Assembly (NCBI GenBank): GCA_900318815.1
Contig: ONMA01000005.1
Location: 62,001-126,000, forward strand
DNA: 64,000 bases
Reading direction: 5' to 3'
From: an uncultured Prevotellaceae bacterium
GTDB taxonomy: Bacteria; Bacteroidota; Bacteroidia; Bacteroidales; Bacteroidaceae
Below, piece by piece: positions 25,394 to 34,267 of the stretch (positions are counted from its first letter, which is position 1; every line of letters begins with the position of its first letter). Position numbers and translations under genes: made by a program. Under the pieces are notes generated by a model. It did not search any database. It saw only the letters and a list, made by a program, of their open reading frames with translations, and was not told where the DNA came from.

Positions 25394-28300
25394 ATGAAAC
25401 GAAAAAGAATTCTTTCTATGCTCGCGCTACTCTTAGCAGTAGTGACGGGTCAGGCCAATGACAACATTACGCTCATTTCGGGCTATATCTTCGACGGGGG
25501 GACTCCGTCTAGGCATGATAGCCCGTCTAACTACCTTGTAGACGGCGACGCGGAAAACACTAAGTGGTGTACAGACAAGAGTGACAGGGTCGATGGCATC
25601 TGGTACTGCGAGTTCCACACCGCCAGTAGATGACAACTTGTGGTATAATGACCGCAATCCCATGAACTGGGAACTGAAGGCCAAGGTGAACTCCTATGAT
25701 GACTGGATGACCATTGCCAAGGTGGACTATGATAATGTGTTGGAGGATGATAACTTTAGGTCCTTTGACTTCATGGTCGACGAGCCAGGCGTGTATCAAT
25801 ACTTCCGCTACGAGGTGAGTGATAACCAGGGGGCTGATGATATGCAGATGGAGGAACTGCAGCTCTTCTACTCCGGTGAAGCTGCAAGTGAAGTAGAGAC
25901 AATTACGTTCATTTCGGACTATATCTACGATGGAGGTACTTCGTCAAGGCATAACACCCCGCCCAACTACCTTGTAGACGGCGACGCGGAAAACACTAAG
26001 TGGTGTACAGACAAGAGTGACAGGGTCGATGGCATCTGGTACTGCGAGTTCCACACCGCCAGTGATGACAACTTGTATTGGACTAACCGCAACCCCCTGA
26101 ACTGGGTGTTGAAGGCCAAGGTGAACTCCGGCGACCAATGGACTGACATTGCCACGGTGACCAATGATAATAAGTTGCAGGATGAGAATTTTATGCCCTA
26201 TGACTTCAAGGTCGACGTGCCAGGCGTGTACCAGTACTTCCGCCTCGAGGTGAGTGAGAACCATGGTAGTTCTGATATGCAGATGGAGGAACTGCGGCTC
26301 TTCTACATCGGTGAAGGTGCAGGAGGGACGGGTCAGGCCAATGGCAATATTACGCTCATTTCGGGCTATACCTTCGACGGGGGGACTCCGTCTATGTTTG
26401 ATCAGTCGCCAAACTATCTTATAGACGGCATCACGAATGACTCATTTAATAAGTGGTGTACGTCCATTTATGACAGAGACAATGGCATCTGGTACTGCGA
26501 GTTCCACACGGCCAGCCTTGTCCGCGTGGACGGCTATCAGATCCTCACGGGTTTTGACACCGGGTCTACTAATGGCCGCAACCCTCATAGCTGGGTGCTG
26601 AAGGCCAAGGCCAACACCGGCGACCAATGGACTGCCATTGCCACGGTGACCAATGATCAAACGTTGGAAAACAAGAGCCTTCAGCCCTATGACTTCAATG
26701 TCGACACTCCAGGAAAGTACCAGTACTTCCGCTTCGAGGTGAGCGAGAACTGCGGTGAAGATTGTATGCAGATACAGGAACTGCAACTGTTCTACTCCAA
26801 TGAAAGTGCAAGAGAACTCTCCACAGACGAATCGGGTGCCTACCTCATCAACAGCGATGCCGACTGGACGGAGTTCAGCCAGAACTTCGACACCTACAAG
26901 GCAAGCGTCATCAAACAGACCAATAACATCAACGTCTCCACACCGGTGGGCAATTGGGAGAACAATAACCCCTTCACGGGCACCTTCAACGGCAATGGTT
27001 ACACGATGAATGTCAGCATCAACGACAACTCGGCATATGGCACCGCACCCTTCCGCTATATTGTGGGAGCCACCATCTGCAACGTCGTTGCCACCGGCTC
27101 CGTTACCAGCACCCAGAACCACACCAGTGGTCTCGTGGGCATGTCTAATGGCGCCAACACCATCGAGAACTGCCTCGTGAATGTCAATGTGAACTGTGGC
27201 GTGCACTGTGGTGGTATCGTGGGCCACGGTTTGAGCGGCACACTCACCATGACCGGCTGCGCCTACACAGGCGAACTGAAGACCAACAACAATGTTGCTG
27301 GCGGTCTGCAGGGCTGGGCTGACGACAATACGGTCATTATGACCAACTGCATCTTCGCCGGTTCGAAGTCGGGCGGTGCAAAGTTCAACCCCATCGCCAT
27401 CAATGTGAAAGACGGCTCCGGCAGCGGCAACTGCTATTACACCGTGGCTGGCAATAACAGTTCTAAATACAGCGGCAAGCAGGCCCGCAGCATCAGCGCA
27501 GGCAACGTCATGACAAGCCTCGCCATCAGCGGCACGGCCACTGAGTACAACGTCAGCGGCATCACAGCATATGCCACGGGAATCAAGTTCAGAGATGTGT
27601 ACTACGCAGGCAATGGCGACGCAGTCGGCCTCACCCTCGCTCATGTCGAAAAAGCCGGCTACCCATTCAGACACTACGAGGTGACAGGCGGCGGTTCGCT
27701 CGACGACGCCACCAGCAGTACGCCGACGCTTACGATGGCCGATGCCAACGCTGTTATTAGTGCTATCTACAAAACCGATGCAGACTATGCTGACGAGGTC
27801 ATCGCCCTGATTGCTGCCATCGGCGAGGTGGCTTATAGAGAGGATTGCCAGGCGCGGATTGGCGCAGCCCGCTCGGCCTACAACGCGCTGACAGACGCTC
27901 AGAAGGCCATCGTGACGAACTACAGCGTACTGACTGCTGCCGAGAATCAGTATGTCAAAATTCTCATGGCATCTCTGAACTTGGAAGAGAAGACAGAGGC
28001 CGACGGGTCGAAGACGCTGCACCAGACCATTATGGCGGGTACCAATGAAGGTCAGCTCGTGGACATGACAGATGTGTTCATCGTGGCTAAAAACAGAAAC
28101 ACCAACGTAGGATTCTCGTTCACCAATGGCGGTGAGTCGCCCACGGCCCAAATCACCATCAACAGAAATGCCGTGAACGGCATCGACTGCAATGGTCTGG
28201 TGAAGTTCGGCGCCAAGTATCTCACCTACGAAGACACCCCAGGCAACGTGAACATCGTGTTTGATTTCCGCCTGGAAGACAAGAACGGCACACCGCTGAA

Positions 28301-28469
28301 CCTCACTAACGGCACGGCAACGGTGACGATGCCTTACGCCGACATTGTTCCTGACGGCAAGAACCCCACCGTATGGTGTTACAACAGAGGCATCTTGATG
28401 GAACAAGCCGTCAATGCCCAGCTCAACACATCGACCAAGGTGCTCACCTTCACGGTGCCCAGCTTCTAA
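25394..28469 (+). pseudogene. Frameshifted discoidin-repeat surface protein
   Basis: MKRKRILSMLALLLAVVTGQ (signal peptide) opens a frame that stops at 25633, while the remainder is open in another frame to 28469. Comparing repeat 1 with repeat 2 shows why: CACCGCCAGTGATGAC in repeat 2 reads CACCGCCAGTAGATGAC in repeat 1, a single inserted A near 25628. Repaired, the protein has three discoidin (F5/8 type C)-like domains of about 140 residues, each with KWCTD, WYCEFHTAS and YQYFR(Y/L/F)EVS. Repeats 1 and 2 lack about 14 residues (VDGYQILTGFDT) kept in repeat 3. Then comes a GLUG-like beta-helix (about 27060-27480) and a C-terminal beta domain. No T9SS tail is seen at the end. It is probably a surface protein co-transcribed with its neighbours. 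Confidence 0.75.
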
Positions 28470-28494
28470 CTTCTTGATGACCATGACAACCATG

Positions 28495-30057
28495 ATGAAA
28501 ATCATCAATAACAGAATCATGACCATCCTGGCACTCCTCCTCACGGGGAGTGTCAGTCTGTTGGCTAACGACGACGATCCTTTCCCAGAGGTGAATCCTG
28601 CACTCTATCAGGGCAATATGACTCTCACGGCCCAGGCGAAGTTCAAAGGCGATCTGCTGGGCAGCGAAGTGGTCGTAGCAGTCTATCACGACGACGAGAT
28701 ACGTGCCAAGGGCCGGCCTGATGAGGATGGCATGCTCTACTTCACCGTCAATGGCGACGTGCTCCCAGAAGACCTCCATTTCAAGATCTTCCACAAAGGG
28801 CGAGTCGTAGAGACCGACCAGGGACTTGAGTACAACTACTATAGCACGGTGGGCTCTTACGACCATCCCTATATCATCGATGTGCCACCCTCGTTCTTCA
28901 CAGCGCCCGCTGCCGATGGATGGACCACGGTCTGCCTGCCCATCGATGCGGCCGTGCCAGAAGGAGTTACCGTATATGCCGTGACGGGGATAGAGGATGA
29001 CCATGTACACAAGGTGGCCATCGGAGAAACGCTGTTGCCCAAGGAGATGCCCGTGATTATCCACACGGAGAGTACAGAAGGCATAGAGTGGCTGCCGCGC
29101 GTGATTAGTGCTACGCGGTTGGAGCAGTTGACAGAGGCGTACAAGCCCGAGCCTTCCTATCTGAAAGGAACCACCGCAGCCCTTACTGTGGATGAGGGTG
29201 CGGTGCTGATCTTCGGCCATCAAGCCCCCTACGGATGGGGATTCTGGCCCAGCGAAACAGACGAGGTGCCGGCCTATAGTGCCTATCTCACCACTGCAGA
29301 TGCCGGTGCGGAAGGTCTGGCGCTGAACATGGTAGTACTCGATGAAAACGGCACAGAGGCGATAGAGGCAGAAGAACACACGAATGTACTGGTGAAGCGA
29401 ACTATCAATGCAGGAGAGTGGAGTACCATCTGCCTGCCCTTTGCCATGACGGTGGAACAGGTCAGGACGTGCTTTGGCGACGATGTGCAACTGGCTAATT
29501 TCACCGGCTGCGAATCGACTTACGACCAAGCAGGCGAGAACATAGTTGGGTTGACGGTGACTTTCGAGAATGCCCCAGCCATGGAAGCAAACCATCCCTA
29601 TATCATCAAGGTGTCGGGCAACATCACGAAGTTCAAGCTGGCGGGAGTAGATGTCGCCCCAGACGAGGCAAATGCTTTGGTAGGCTGCAACGGGAAGATT
29701 GAGGGCGGGGAGACCCACTACAATCGTTTCGTGGGAACCTATCATGCGGCTACAGAAGTGCCCGCCCTGTGCCTCTTCCTGAGTGGCAACAAGTTCTGGT
29801 ACTCCACAGGGAAGACAAAGATGAAAGCATTCCGAGCCTACTTCGACTTCTACGATGTGCTGAGTTCCGTGACAGAGGGAAATGATGGGTCACGAATCAA
29901 CATGTCGTTTGATGGTACACTAACAGGCATCAACGAGAGAGAAGACGCAAGATGGAAGATGAAGGTAGAGGCCGTCTACAACCTAAGAGGCCAACGACTA
30001 TCCAAGCCAGGGAAGGGATTGCATATCATAGACGGGAAGTTAGTGATTAAAAGATGA
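28495..30057 (+). CDS. Secreted protein with T9SS-type tail
   Basis: The most likely start is the ATG at 28495, giving MKIINNRIMTILALLLTGSV as signal peptide and 520 residues in total; ATGs at 28477 and 28492 are alternatives. The mature protein has an EVNPALYQGNMTLTAQAKFK region, common after signal peptides in Prevotella surface proteins, then two similar blocks (WTTVCLPIDAAVP and WSTICLPFAMTVEQ), each followed by beta-rich sequence. It ends with VYNLRGQRLSKPGKGLHIID, a T9SS sorting tail. Enzymatic motifs are not recognised. It starts 25 bases after the discoidin gene stop and overlaps the next small gene. Confidence 0.75.
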   Translation: MKIINNRIMTILALLLTGSVSLLANDDDPFPEVNPALYQGNMTLTAQAKFKGDLLGSEVVVAVYHDDEIRAKGRPDEDGMLYFTVNGDVLPEDLHFKIFHKGRVVETDQGLEYNYYSTVGSYDHPYIIDVPPSFFTAPAADGWTTVCLPIDAAVPEGVTVYAVTGIEDDHVHKVAIGETLLPKEMPVIIHTESTEGIEWLPRVISATRLEQLTEAYKPEPSYLKGTTAALTVDEGAVLIFGHQAPYGWGFWPSETDEVPAYSAYLTTADAGAEGLALNMVVLDENGTEAIEAEEHTNVLVKRTINAGEWSTICLPFAMTVEQVRTCFGDDVQLANFTGCESTYDQAGENIVGLTVTFENAPAMEANHPYIIKVSGNITKFKLAGVDVAPDEANALVGCNGKIEGGETHYNRFVGTYHAATEVPALCLFLSGNKFWYSTGKTKMKAFRAYFDFYDVLSSVTEGNDGSRINMSFDGTLTGINEREDARWKMKVEAVYNLRGQRLSKPGKGLHIIDGKLVIKR

Positions 30058-30254
30058 ATAACGAAATGAAGAAGACCTATATAAGACCATTCGTAACCGT
30101 TGAAGATATTGAACCAGAGAGCATCATCTGCACTTCGGAGCGTCTGAAATCCAGCGGTGATGTGAATGACATCACATACGGGGGTATTGACAAAGAAGGT
30201 GACATCGATCCTGCCTCACGTTCTTTCTCGTTGTGGGAAGAAGATGAAGAATAG
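30054..30254 (+). CDS. Small acidic protein, 66 residues
   Basis: The ATG overlaps the stop of the preceding gene (ATGA), indicating translational coupling. The protein begins MNNEMKKTYIRPFVTVEDIE and ends FSLWEEDEE. It has no signal peptide or membrane segment and is strongly acidic. Short proteins starting MKKxYxxP occur often beside Bacteroidales surface loci; their function is unknown. It is the last gene before a strong terminator, so it belongs to the surface operon. A leader-like role for a modified peptide is only a guess. Confidence 0.65.
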   Translation: MNNEMKKTYIRPFVTVEDIEPESIICTSERLKSSGDVNDITYGGIDKEGDIDPASRSFSLWEEDEE

Positions 30255-30309
30255 TATATATTATCCGCAGGGTAATTAGTGAAATTAGCTAAATTCGTGG
30301 TTTCAGAAG

Positions 30310-30357
30310 GGTGGGAAAGTTCAGTTATCTAACTAATCTTTCCCACCTTTTTCTTTT
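30310..30357 (+). terminator. Rho-independent terminator of the surface operon
   Basis: GGTGGGAAAG (30310-30319) pairs exactly with CTTTCCCACC (30338-30347), 18-base loop, followed by TTTTTCTTTTT. Confidence 0.85.
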
Positions 30358-30942
30358 TAGGTTTGTTCTATAAATTGCATATAGCATCCGCTGCTCGCAT
30401 TCTATTTTAAAAATTTTTATTTTAGAAATAACATACACTACATACACCAGCGTGTAACAAGCTGATAATAATGGAGAAAAGTGGTGTAGGTAGCGGTGTA
30501 TGTGGTGTAGGTGGTGTATGTAACCAAAGAGACAGTTTCTCTGTGGCAATGCAAAAATACGGAAGACGAAACGTCCCATGCGTTGGGACTGGATGTCCCA
30601 ACGCATGGGACAATCAGTCCCAACGGGTGGGACAATAATCGTTTTGGTCGCGAGCTATATTGAGAATTGAGACGCACCACAACGTCTCTACCTACACCAA
30701 GACAGGTGTACGCTTATCTATTGGTGTAGGATAAATTTTATATACACCCTACATACACCGCTACATACACCTTTTATTCCATTGACTTAGAAGTAGTTAT
30801 CACAAAAATGTAGGTAGTGTATGTAAGTATGCACAAAAAATATTATTTTAGTTTCCGCAATAGGATGTCCAATTTGTTTCCCCTTCTTCAGTTCGTATTC
30901 GTGTTTCTCTGCGTCTCTGCGCGAGAAAGAGGGTGGGGAACT
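30358..30942. other. Repeat-rich intergenic region
   Basis: About 585 bases without a convincing gene. It contains many copies of a GGTGTA/TACACC word in both orientations (30430-30530 and 30700-30830) and a strong GTCCCA hairpin at 30573-30611 with extra half-sites up to about 30632. Short reading frames here are low-complexity translations of the repeats. Confidence 0.6.
30573..30611. repeat. 17-bp perfect hairpin
   Basis: GTCCCATGCGTTGGGAC pairs perfectly with its complement across a TGGAT loop. A related half-site CAGTCCCAACGGGTGGGAC follows at about 30614-30632. Confidence 0.8.
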
Positions 30943-31929
30943 TCAGAAGGAGAAGCGGACGATGAGGGGGAGGTGATCGCTGAAGCCGGGCTGGTAGCGG
31001 TAGCCGTTGAAGGTGCGGAAAGGCTTCATGCCCCCCATCTTCTCGTCGGGTTCGAGCAGGAAGGGTGCATCGTTAATAGACGAGGAGGTGACGCGGGCAT
31101 GGAGAGAGGGCGATACGAGCACATGGTCGATTTGTTCCCAGCGTCCCTGGTATCGGTAGTTGGCCGGAGAACCGTTGAGGCCCACGGCTTGCGACGTGGC
31201 ACTCTCCAAGCCTTGCGCAAGGATGAAACGCAGGGAATGGTTGTCGAGAGAGGCGTTGAAGTCGCCTGCAACGAGAATGTTGGGTGAAGGTCGATTCTTC
31301 CTTACGGAGTCGATGGCAGAGACGAGCGTCTGAGCGACCTGCATGCGATAGGGACGCGAAGCGAGTTCGCCACCGTATCGGCTGGGGGCATGGACGATGA
31401 AGATGTGAAGAGTATCGCCCGATGTTGTTTCGCCCTGTACATAGAGAATGTCGCGCGTAGGGCGCATGTCCTTTACCAAAGGGACGGTGACGGACTCGTA
31501 GCAGATGGGACGGAACGACTCGGGAAGATAGAGTAGAGCCACGTCGACGCCGCGTTCGTCGGGCGAATCGGTCATCAAGTACTGATAGCCTGCATTGCGC
31601 AGGAGGGAACGGCGGGTGAGGTCGTGGAGTACGGAGTCGTTCTCCACCTCGACCAAAGCCACCAAGTCGGGTATATCCTGAGAACACGACAGGATGGTCT
31701 GCCCTGTGTGATTCAGCTTGCGCCAATAGCGGGTGCGGGTCCAATGTCTCGCTCCTTCGGGCGTAAACTCCACGTCCTGCTTCAACGAGTCGTGCCGACA
31801 GTCGAAGAGATTCTCGCAGTTCAGCTCGACGAAGGTGAGGGACGATGAGAGTGAAGAGTGAAGAATGAAGAGTGAAGAATTTGCTACCGCACTCCATAGC
31901 ATGAAACATAAAGTAAACAAACGTCTCAT
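30943..31929 (-). CDS. Secreted endonuclease/exonuclease/phosphatase family protein
   Basis: From the ATG at 31929 the protein has 328 residues; an in-frame ATG at 31959 lies in the repeat arm and would spoil the signal peptide. MRRLFTLCFMLWSAVANSSL looks like an export signal. The EEP (DNase I-like) motifs are present: LNCENLFD near the start, LVALVEVEND with the metal-binding Glu, HAPSR, AGDFNAS and the C-terminal SDHLPL with catalytic Asp-His. Members cleave phosphodiester bonds in nucleic acids or phospholipids; the substrate here is open. The end of the signal region is encoded by a family A repeat. It lies 48 bases after the POT gene and may be the last gene of that operon. Confidence 0.82.
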   Translation of the reverse strand: MRRLFTLCFMLWSAVANSSLFILHSSLSSSLTFVELNCENLFDCRHDSLKQDVEFTPEGARHWTRTRYWRKLNHTGQTILSCSQDIPDLVALVEVENDSVLHDLTRRSLLRNAGYQYLMTDSPDERGVDVALLYLPESFRPICYESVTVPLVKDMRPTRDILYVQGETTSGDTLHIFIVHAPSRYGGELASRPYRMQVAQTLVSAIDSVRKNRPSPNILVAGDFNASLDNHSLRFILAQGLESATSQAVGLNGSPANYRYQGRWEQIDHVLVSPSLHARVTSSSINDAPFLLEPDEKMGGMKPFRTFNGYRYQPGFSDHLPLIVRFSF

Positions 31930-31975
31930 CGTTGCGGTAGCAAATTCTTCACTCTTCACTCTTCATTCTTCACTC
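31846..31975. repeat. Hairpin repeat family A, copy 2
   Basis: Arms 31846-31890 and 31934-31975 flank a 43-base loop. The inner arm GCGGTAGCAAATTCTTCACT is identical to copy 1, but the loop is unrelated and here carries the start codon and first codons of the endonuclease gene. The arms encode part of its signal region. Confidence 0.88.
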
Positions 31976-31977
31976 AA

Positions 31978-33498
31978 TCAGCAGACCTTCTCCAGCCGCT
32001 TCATCATGGCGAACATGAAGAGGGCAGCAACGACGCAGACGGCGATGAAGACGCCCCAGACAACGGTGAGCGAAATGTCGCCCCAGAGGTAGCCGCCTAC
32101 ACCCACCAGCTTATTGCCAATGGCAGTAGACACGAACCAGCCACCCATCATCAGACCCTTGTACTTAGGAGGTGCCACCTTCGACACGAAGGAGATGCCC
32201 ATCGGCGAAAGCAGCAGCTCGCCAAAAGTAAGAATCAAATAGGTGCCGATGAGCCAGTAGGGCGAAACAAACGTGGCTGCATCGCCGGCTGCCTTCTGCT
32301 CATTAGGTGTCATAAGCCCCTGCGAAGCCATCATCATGACGACGAAGGCTGCAGCGGCCACCAGCATGCCGTAGGCAATCTTGCGCGGAGGCGTAGGCTC
32401 CTTGCCTTTGGAGGCCAATGCGCCGAAGATAGCCATCGACACAGGCGTGAGGGCCACCACATAGAAGGGATTAAACTGCTGGAAGATAGGAGCCGAGATA
32501 GCCACCTCGCCCGTAGCCTGCGTGTACTTGTAAATCAGCACGCCAATGGCCACCAGGATGATAGCCGCCGAGATGCCCTTGCCCTTGGAGGTCTTGCTCT
32601 GGAAGAGGGAGAATCCTGCATAGACGATGAAGATAATCATCACGAGGTTGATGACGTCGAAGGGCATGGTGTCGGTACCCGTGGCCGACTTGGCCGTGAA
32701 CTCATCGGCGAAGTAGGTGAGCGAGAGACCGTTCTGGTGGAAGGCCATCCAGAAGAAGATGACCACGGCGAAGACCAGGCACAGAGCCACGATGCGCTGA
32801 GAGGTCTCTTGCTTCGTCAGTTCGGGTTCGGCGGCAGCGGCCTTGTCCTTCTCGGCCTTGCCCTTACCGCCTTCCACATGGCGGAAGGTGCTGCGGAAGA
32901 CGTAGTAGATGGCGATGGAGAGGATGAGCGAGGCGCAGGCCACGGCAAAGGCGAAATGATAAGAGTCGTTCTCGCTGACGCCCATGCTCTGCTGTGCCCA
33001 CTCCATGATGCGCACGGCAGCAGTAGGAGCAAAGAGAGCACCGATGTTGATGGCCATATAGAAGAGCGAGAAGCCTGCATCGCGCTTGTTGGCATACTGC
33101 GGGTCGTTGTACAGGTCGCCCACCATCACTTGCAGGTTGCCCTTGAACAGACCAGTGCCAAAGCCGATGAGTACCAGCGCGGCCAGCATGACAATGAGGG
33201 CGAACCTGTCGCCGCCAAGGGGCACAGAGAGCAGCAGGTAGCCGGCAAACATGATGATAATACCGATGGTGACCATGCGGCCAAAGCCAAAGCGGTCGGC
33301 CAGCCAGCCACCGACGATAGGCAGGAAATAGACGAGCATCAGGAAATCGCTGTAGATTTCACCGGCCCAACCAGCATCGAGTCCGTAGTTGGCACGGAGG
33401 AACAATGCAAAAACGGCAAGCATGGTGTAGTAGCCGAATCGCTCACCGGTGTTGGCAAGTGCCAACGCAAACAATCCTTTGGGTTGTCCTTCAAACAT
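31978..33498 (-). CDS. POT-family proton-coupled peptide transporter
   Basis: The 506-residue inner-membrane protein has the 12-14 helix layout of the POT/PTR family. The N-terminal motif reads NTGERFGYYTM at 16-26. In most POT transporters this is ExxERFxYY; the first Glu is Asn16 here. GGWLADRFGFGRM is the loop after helix 2, and further conserved helices include FSLFYMAINIGALFAPT. It should import di- and tripeptides, with a question over proton coupling because of Asn16. It follows the PorT-like gene by 2 bases. Confidence 0.88.
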   Translation of the reverse strand: MFEGQPKGLFALALANTGERFGYYTMLAVFALFLRANYGLDAGWAGEIYSDFLMLVYFLPIVGGWLADRFGFGRMVTIGIIIMFAGYLLLSVPLGGDRFALIVMLAALVLIGFGTGLFKGNLQVMVGDLYNDPQYANKRDAGFSLFYMAINIGALFAPTAAVRIMEWAQQSMGVSENDSYHFAFAVACASLILSIAIYYVFRSTFRHVEGGKGKAEKDKAAAAEPELTKQETSQRIVALCLVFAVVIFFWMAFHQNGLSLTYFADEFTAKSATGTDTMPFDVINLVMIIFIVYAGFSLFQSKTSKGKGISAAIILVAIGVLIYKYTQATGEVAISAPIFQQFNPFYVVALTPVSMAIFGALASKGKEPTPPRKIAYGMLVAAAAFVVMMMASQGLMTPNEQKAAGDAATFVSPYWLIGTYLILTFGELLLSPMGISFVSKVAPPKYKGLMMGGWFVSTAIGNKLVGVGGYLWGDISLTVVWGVFIAVCVVAALFMFAMMKRLEKVC

Positions 33499-33500
33499 AA

Positions 33501-34259
33501 TTATTTAATTTTAGGGTTATTAGTCTTAGAAACGTTGAACAGATAGGTCAGCTTGACAACGATGTTGGAGAAGTTGGAGCGTCCGAAATAGTCGCGCTTC
33601 GTGTTGCCGAAGATGTCGCCCAGACCATAGTAGTAGCGACCCTCGATGATGAAATGGCCTATCTTGGGATAAGAGAACTCCAGACCCAGTCCGGCGGCAA
33701 TGCCATAGTCGACGCGGTGTTCCACCGACATGGTGTCCTGGGCAATGACCATCGACGTGCGTGCCGCGAGATTGATGGTGTTGAGGTCGAAGTTGCTCTT
33801 CGTCTTCTCGTTCAGGAACCACCCCACCTGCGGGCCTGCCTGGAAGAAGAACTGGAAGCCCTTGCGCTCGCGCCCCCATCCCAAGCGGGCGAAGACGGGC
33901 ACCTGGATGTAGGTCATGTCGCGCTGATACTCTTCGGGCAGTCCCGTCACAGCGTTAAGGACAGGCTCGTCGTTGGGGGTCAGGATGTTCTCCTTCCATC
34001 CCACCTGGGCGTAGTTCACTTCGCCCACGATGGCGCAGATGCTGCTGAAATACTTCTCGCTGGTGTAGCGGAAGGTGAGTCCGCCCGTCAGTCCCGGATG
34101 CCAGCTCTGGGGCACTTCGGGCAGGAAGCCAATCTGGCTCAGGACATAGCCGCCGTTGAAACCCATAGCAAAGTCGTTGCGGTGTTCTCCTACCTGGGCA
34201 TGGGTCGCCGTAAGTGACAGATGGAAAAGCAGGCAAAGAAAGAAGAGCTGTCGCTTCAT
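33501..34259 (-). CDS. PorT-like outer-membrane beta-barrel protein
   Basis: The 252-residue protein has a signal peptide (MKRQLFFLCLLFHLSLTATHA). The mature part shows alternating hydrophobic strands such as TGGLTFRYTSEKY, YIQVPVFARLGWG and FQFFFQAGPQVGWF, ending in a strand SNIVVKLTYLF followed by a short tail. This fits the small PorT/OmpW-like eight-stranded barrel families common in Bacteroidota. Its exact role is unknown. It starts 8 bases after the LysM gene, within one operon. Confidence 0.75.
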   Translation of the reverse strand: MKRQLFFLCLLFHLSLTATHAQVGEHRNDFAMGFNGGYVLSQIGFLPEVPQSWHPGLTGGLTFRYTSEKYFSSICAIVGEVNYAQVGWKENILTPNDEPVLNAVTGLPEEYQRDMTYIQVPVFARLGWGRERKGFQFFFQAGPQVGWFLNEKTKSNFDLNTINLAARTSMVIAQDTMSVEHRVDYGIAAGLGLEFSYPKIGHFIIEGRYYYGLGDIFGNTKRDYFGRSNFSNIVVKLTYLFNVSKTNNPKIK

Positions 34260-34267
34260 GGCCGGTC

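Noticed and set aside
26442-28544. A 700-codon open frame on the minus strand opposite the discoidin-repeat gene
   Set aside because: The opposite strand has clear domains, a signal peptide and operon context. Long antisense frames are expected in GC-biased codons, and the antisense product is low-complexity His/Val/Gly-rich with no domain.
30325-30680. Overlapping small minus-strand proteins
   Set aside because: They are translations of the GGTGTA and GTCCCA repeats and overlap a strong terminator.
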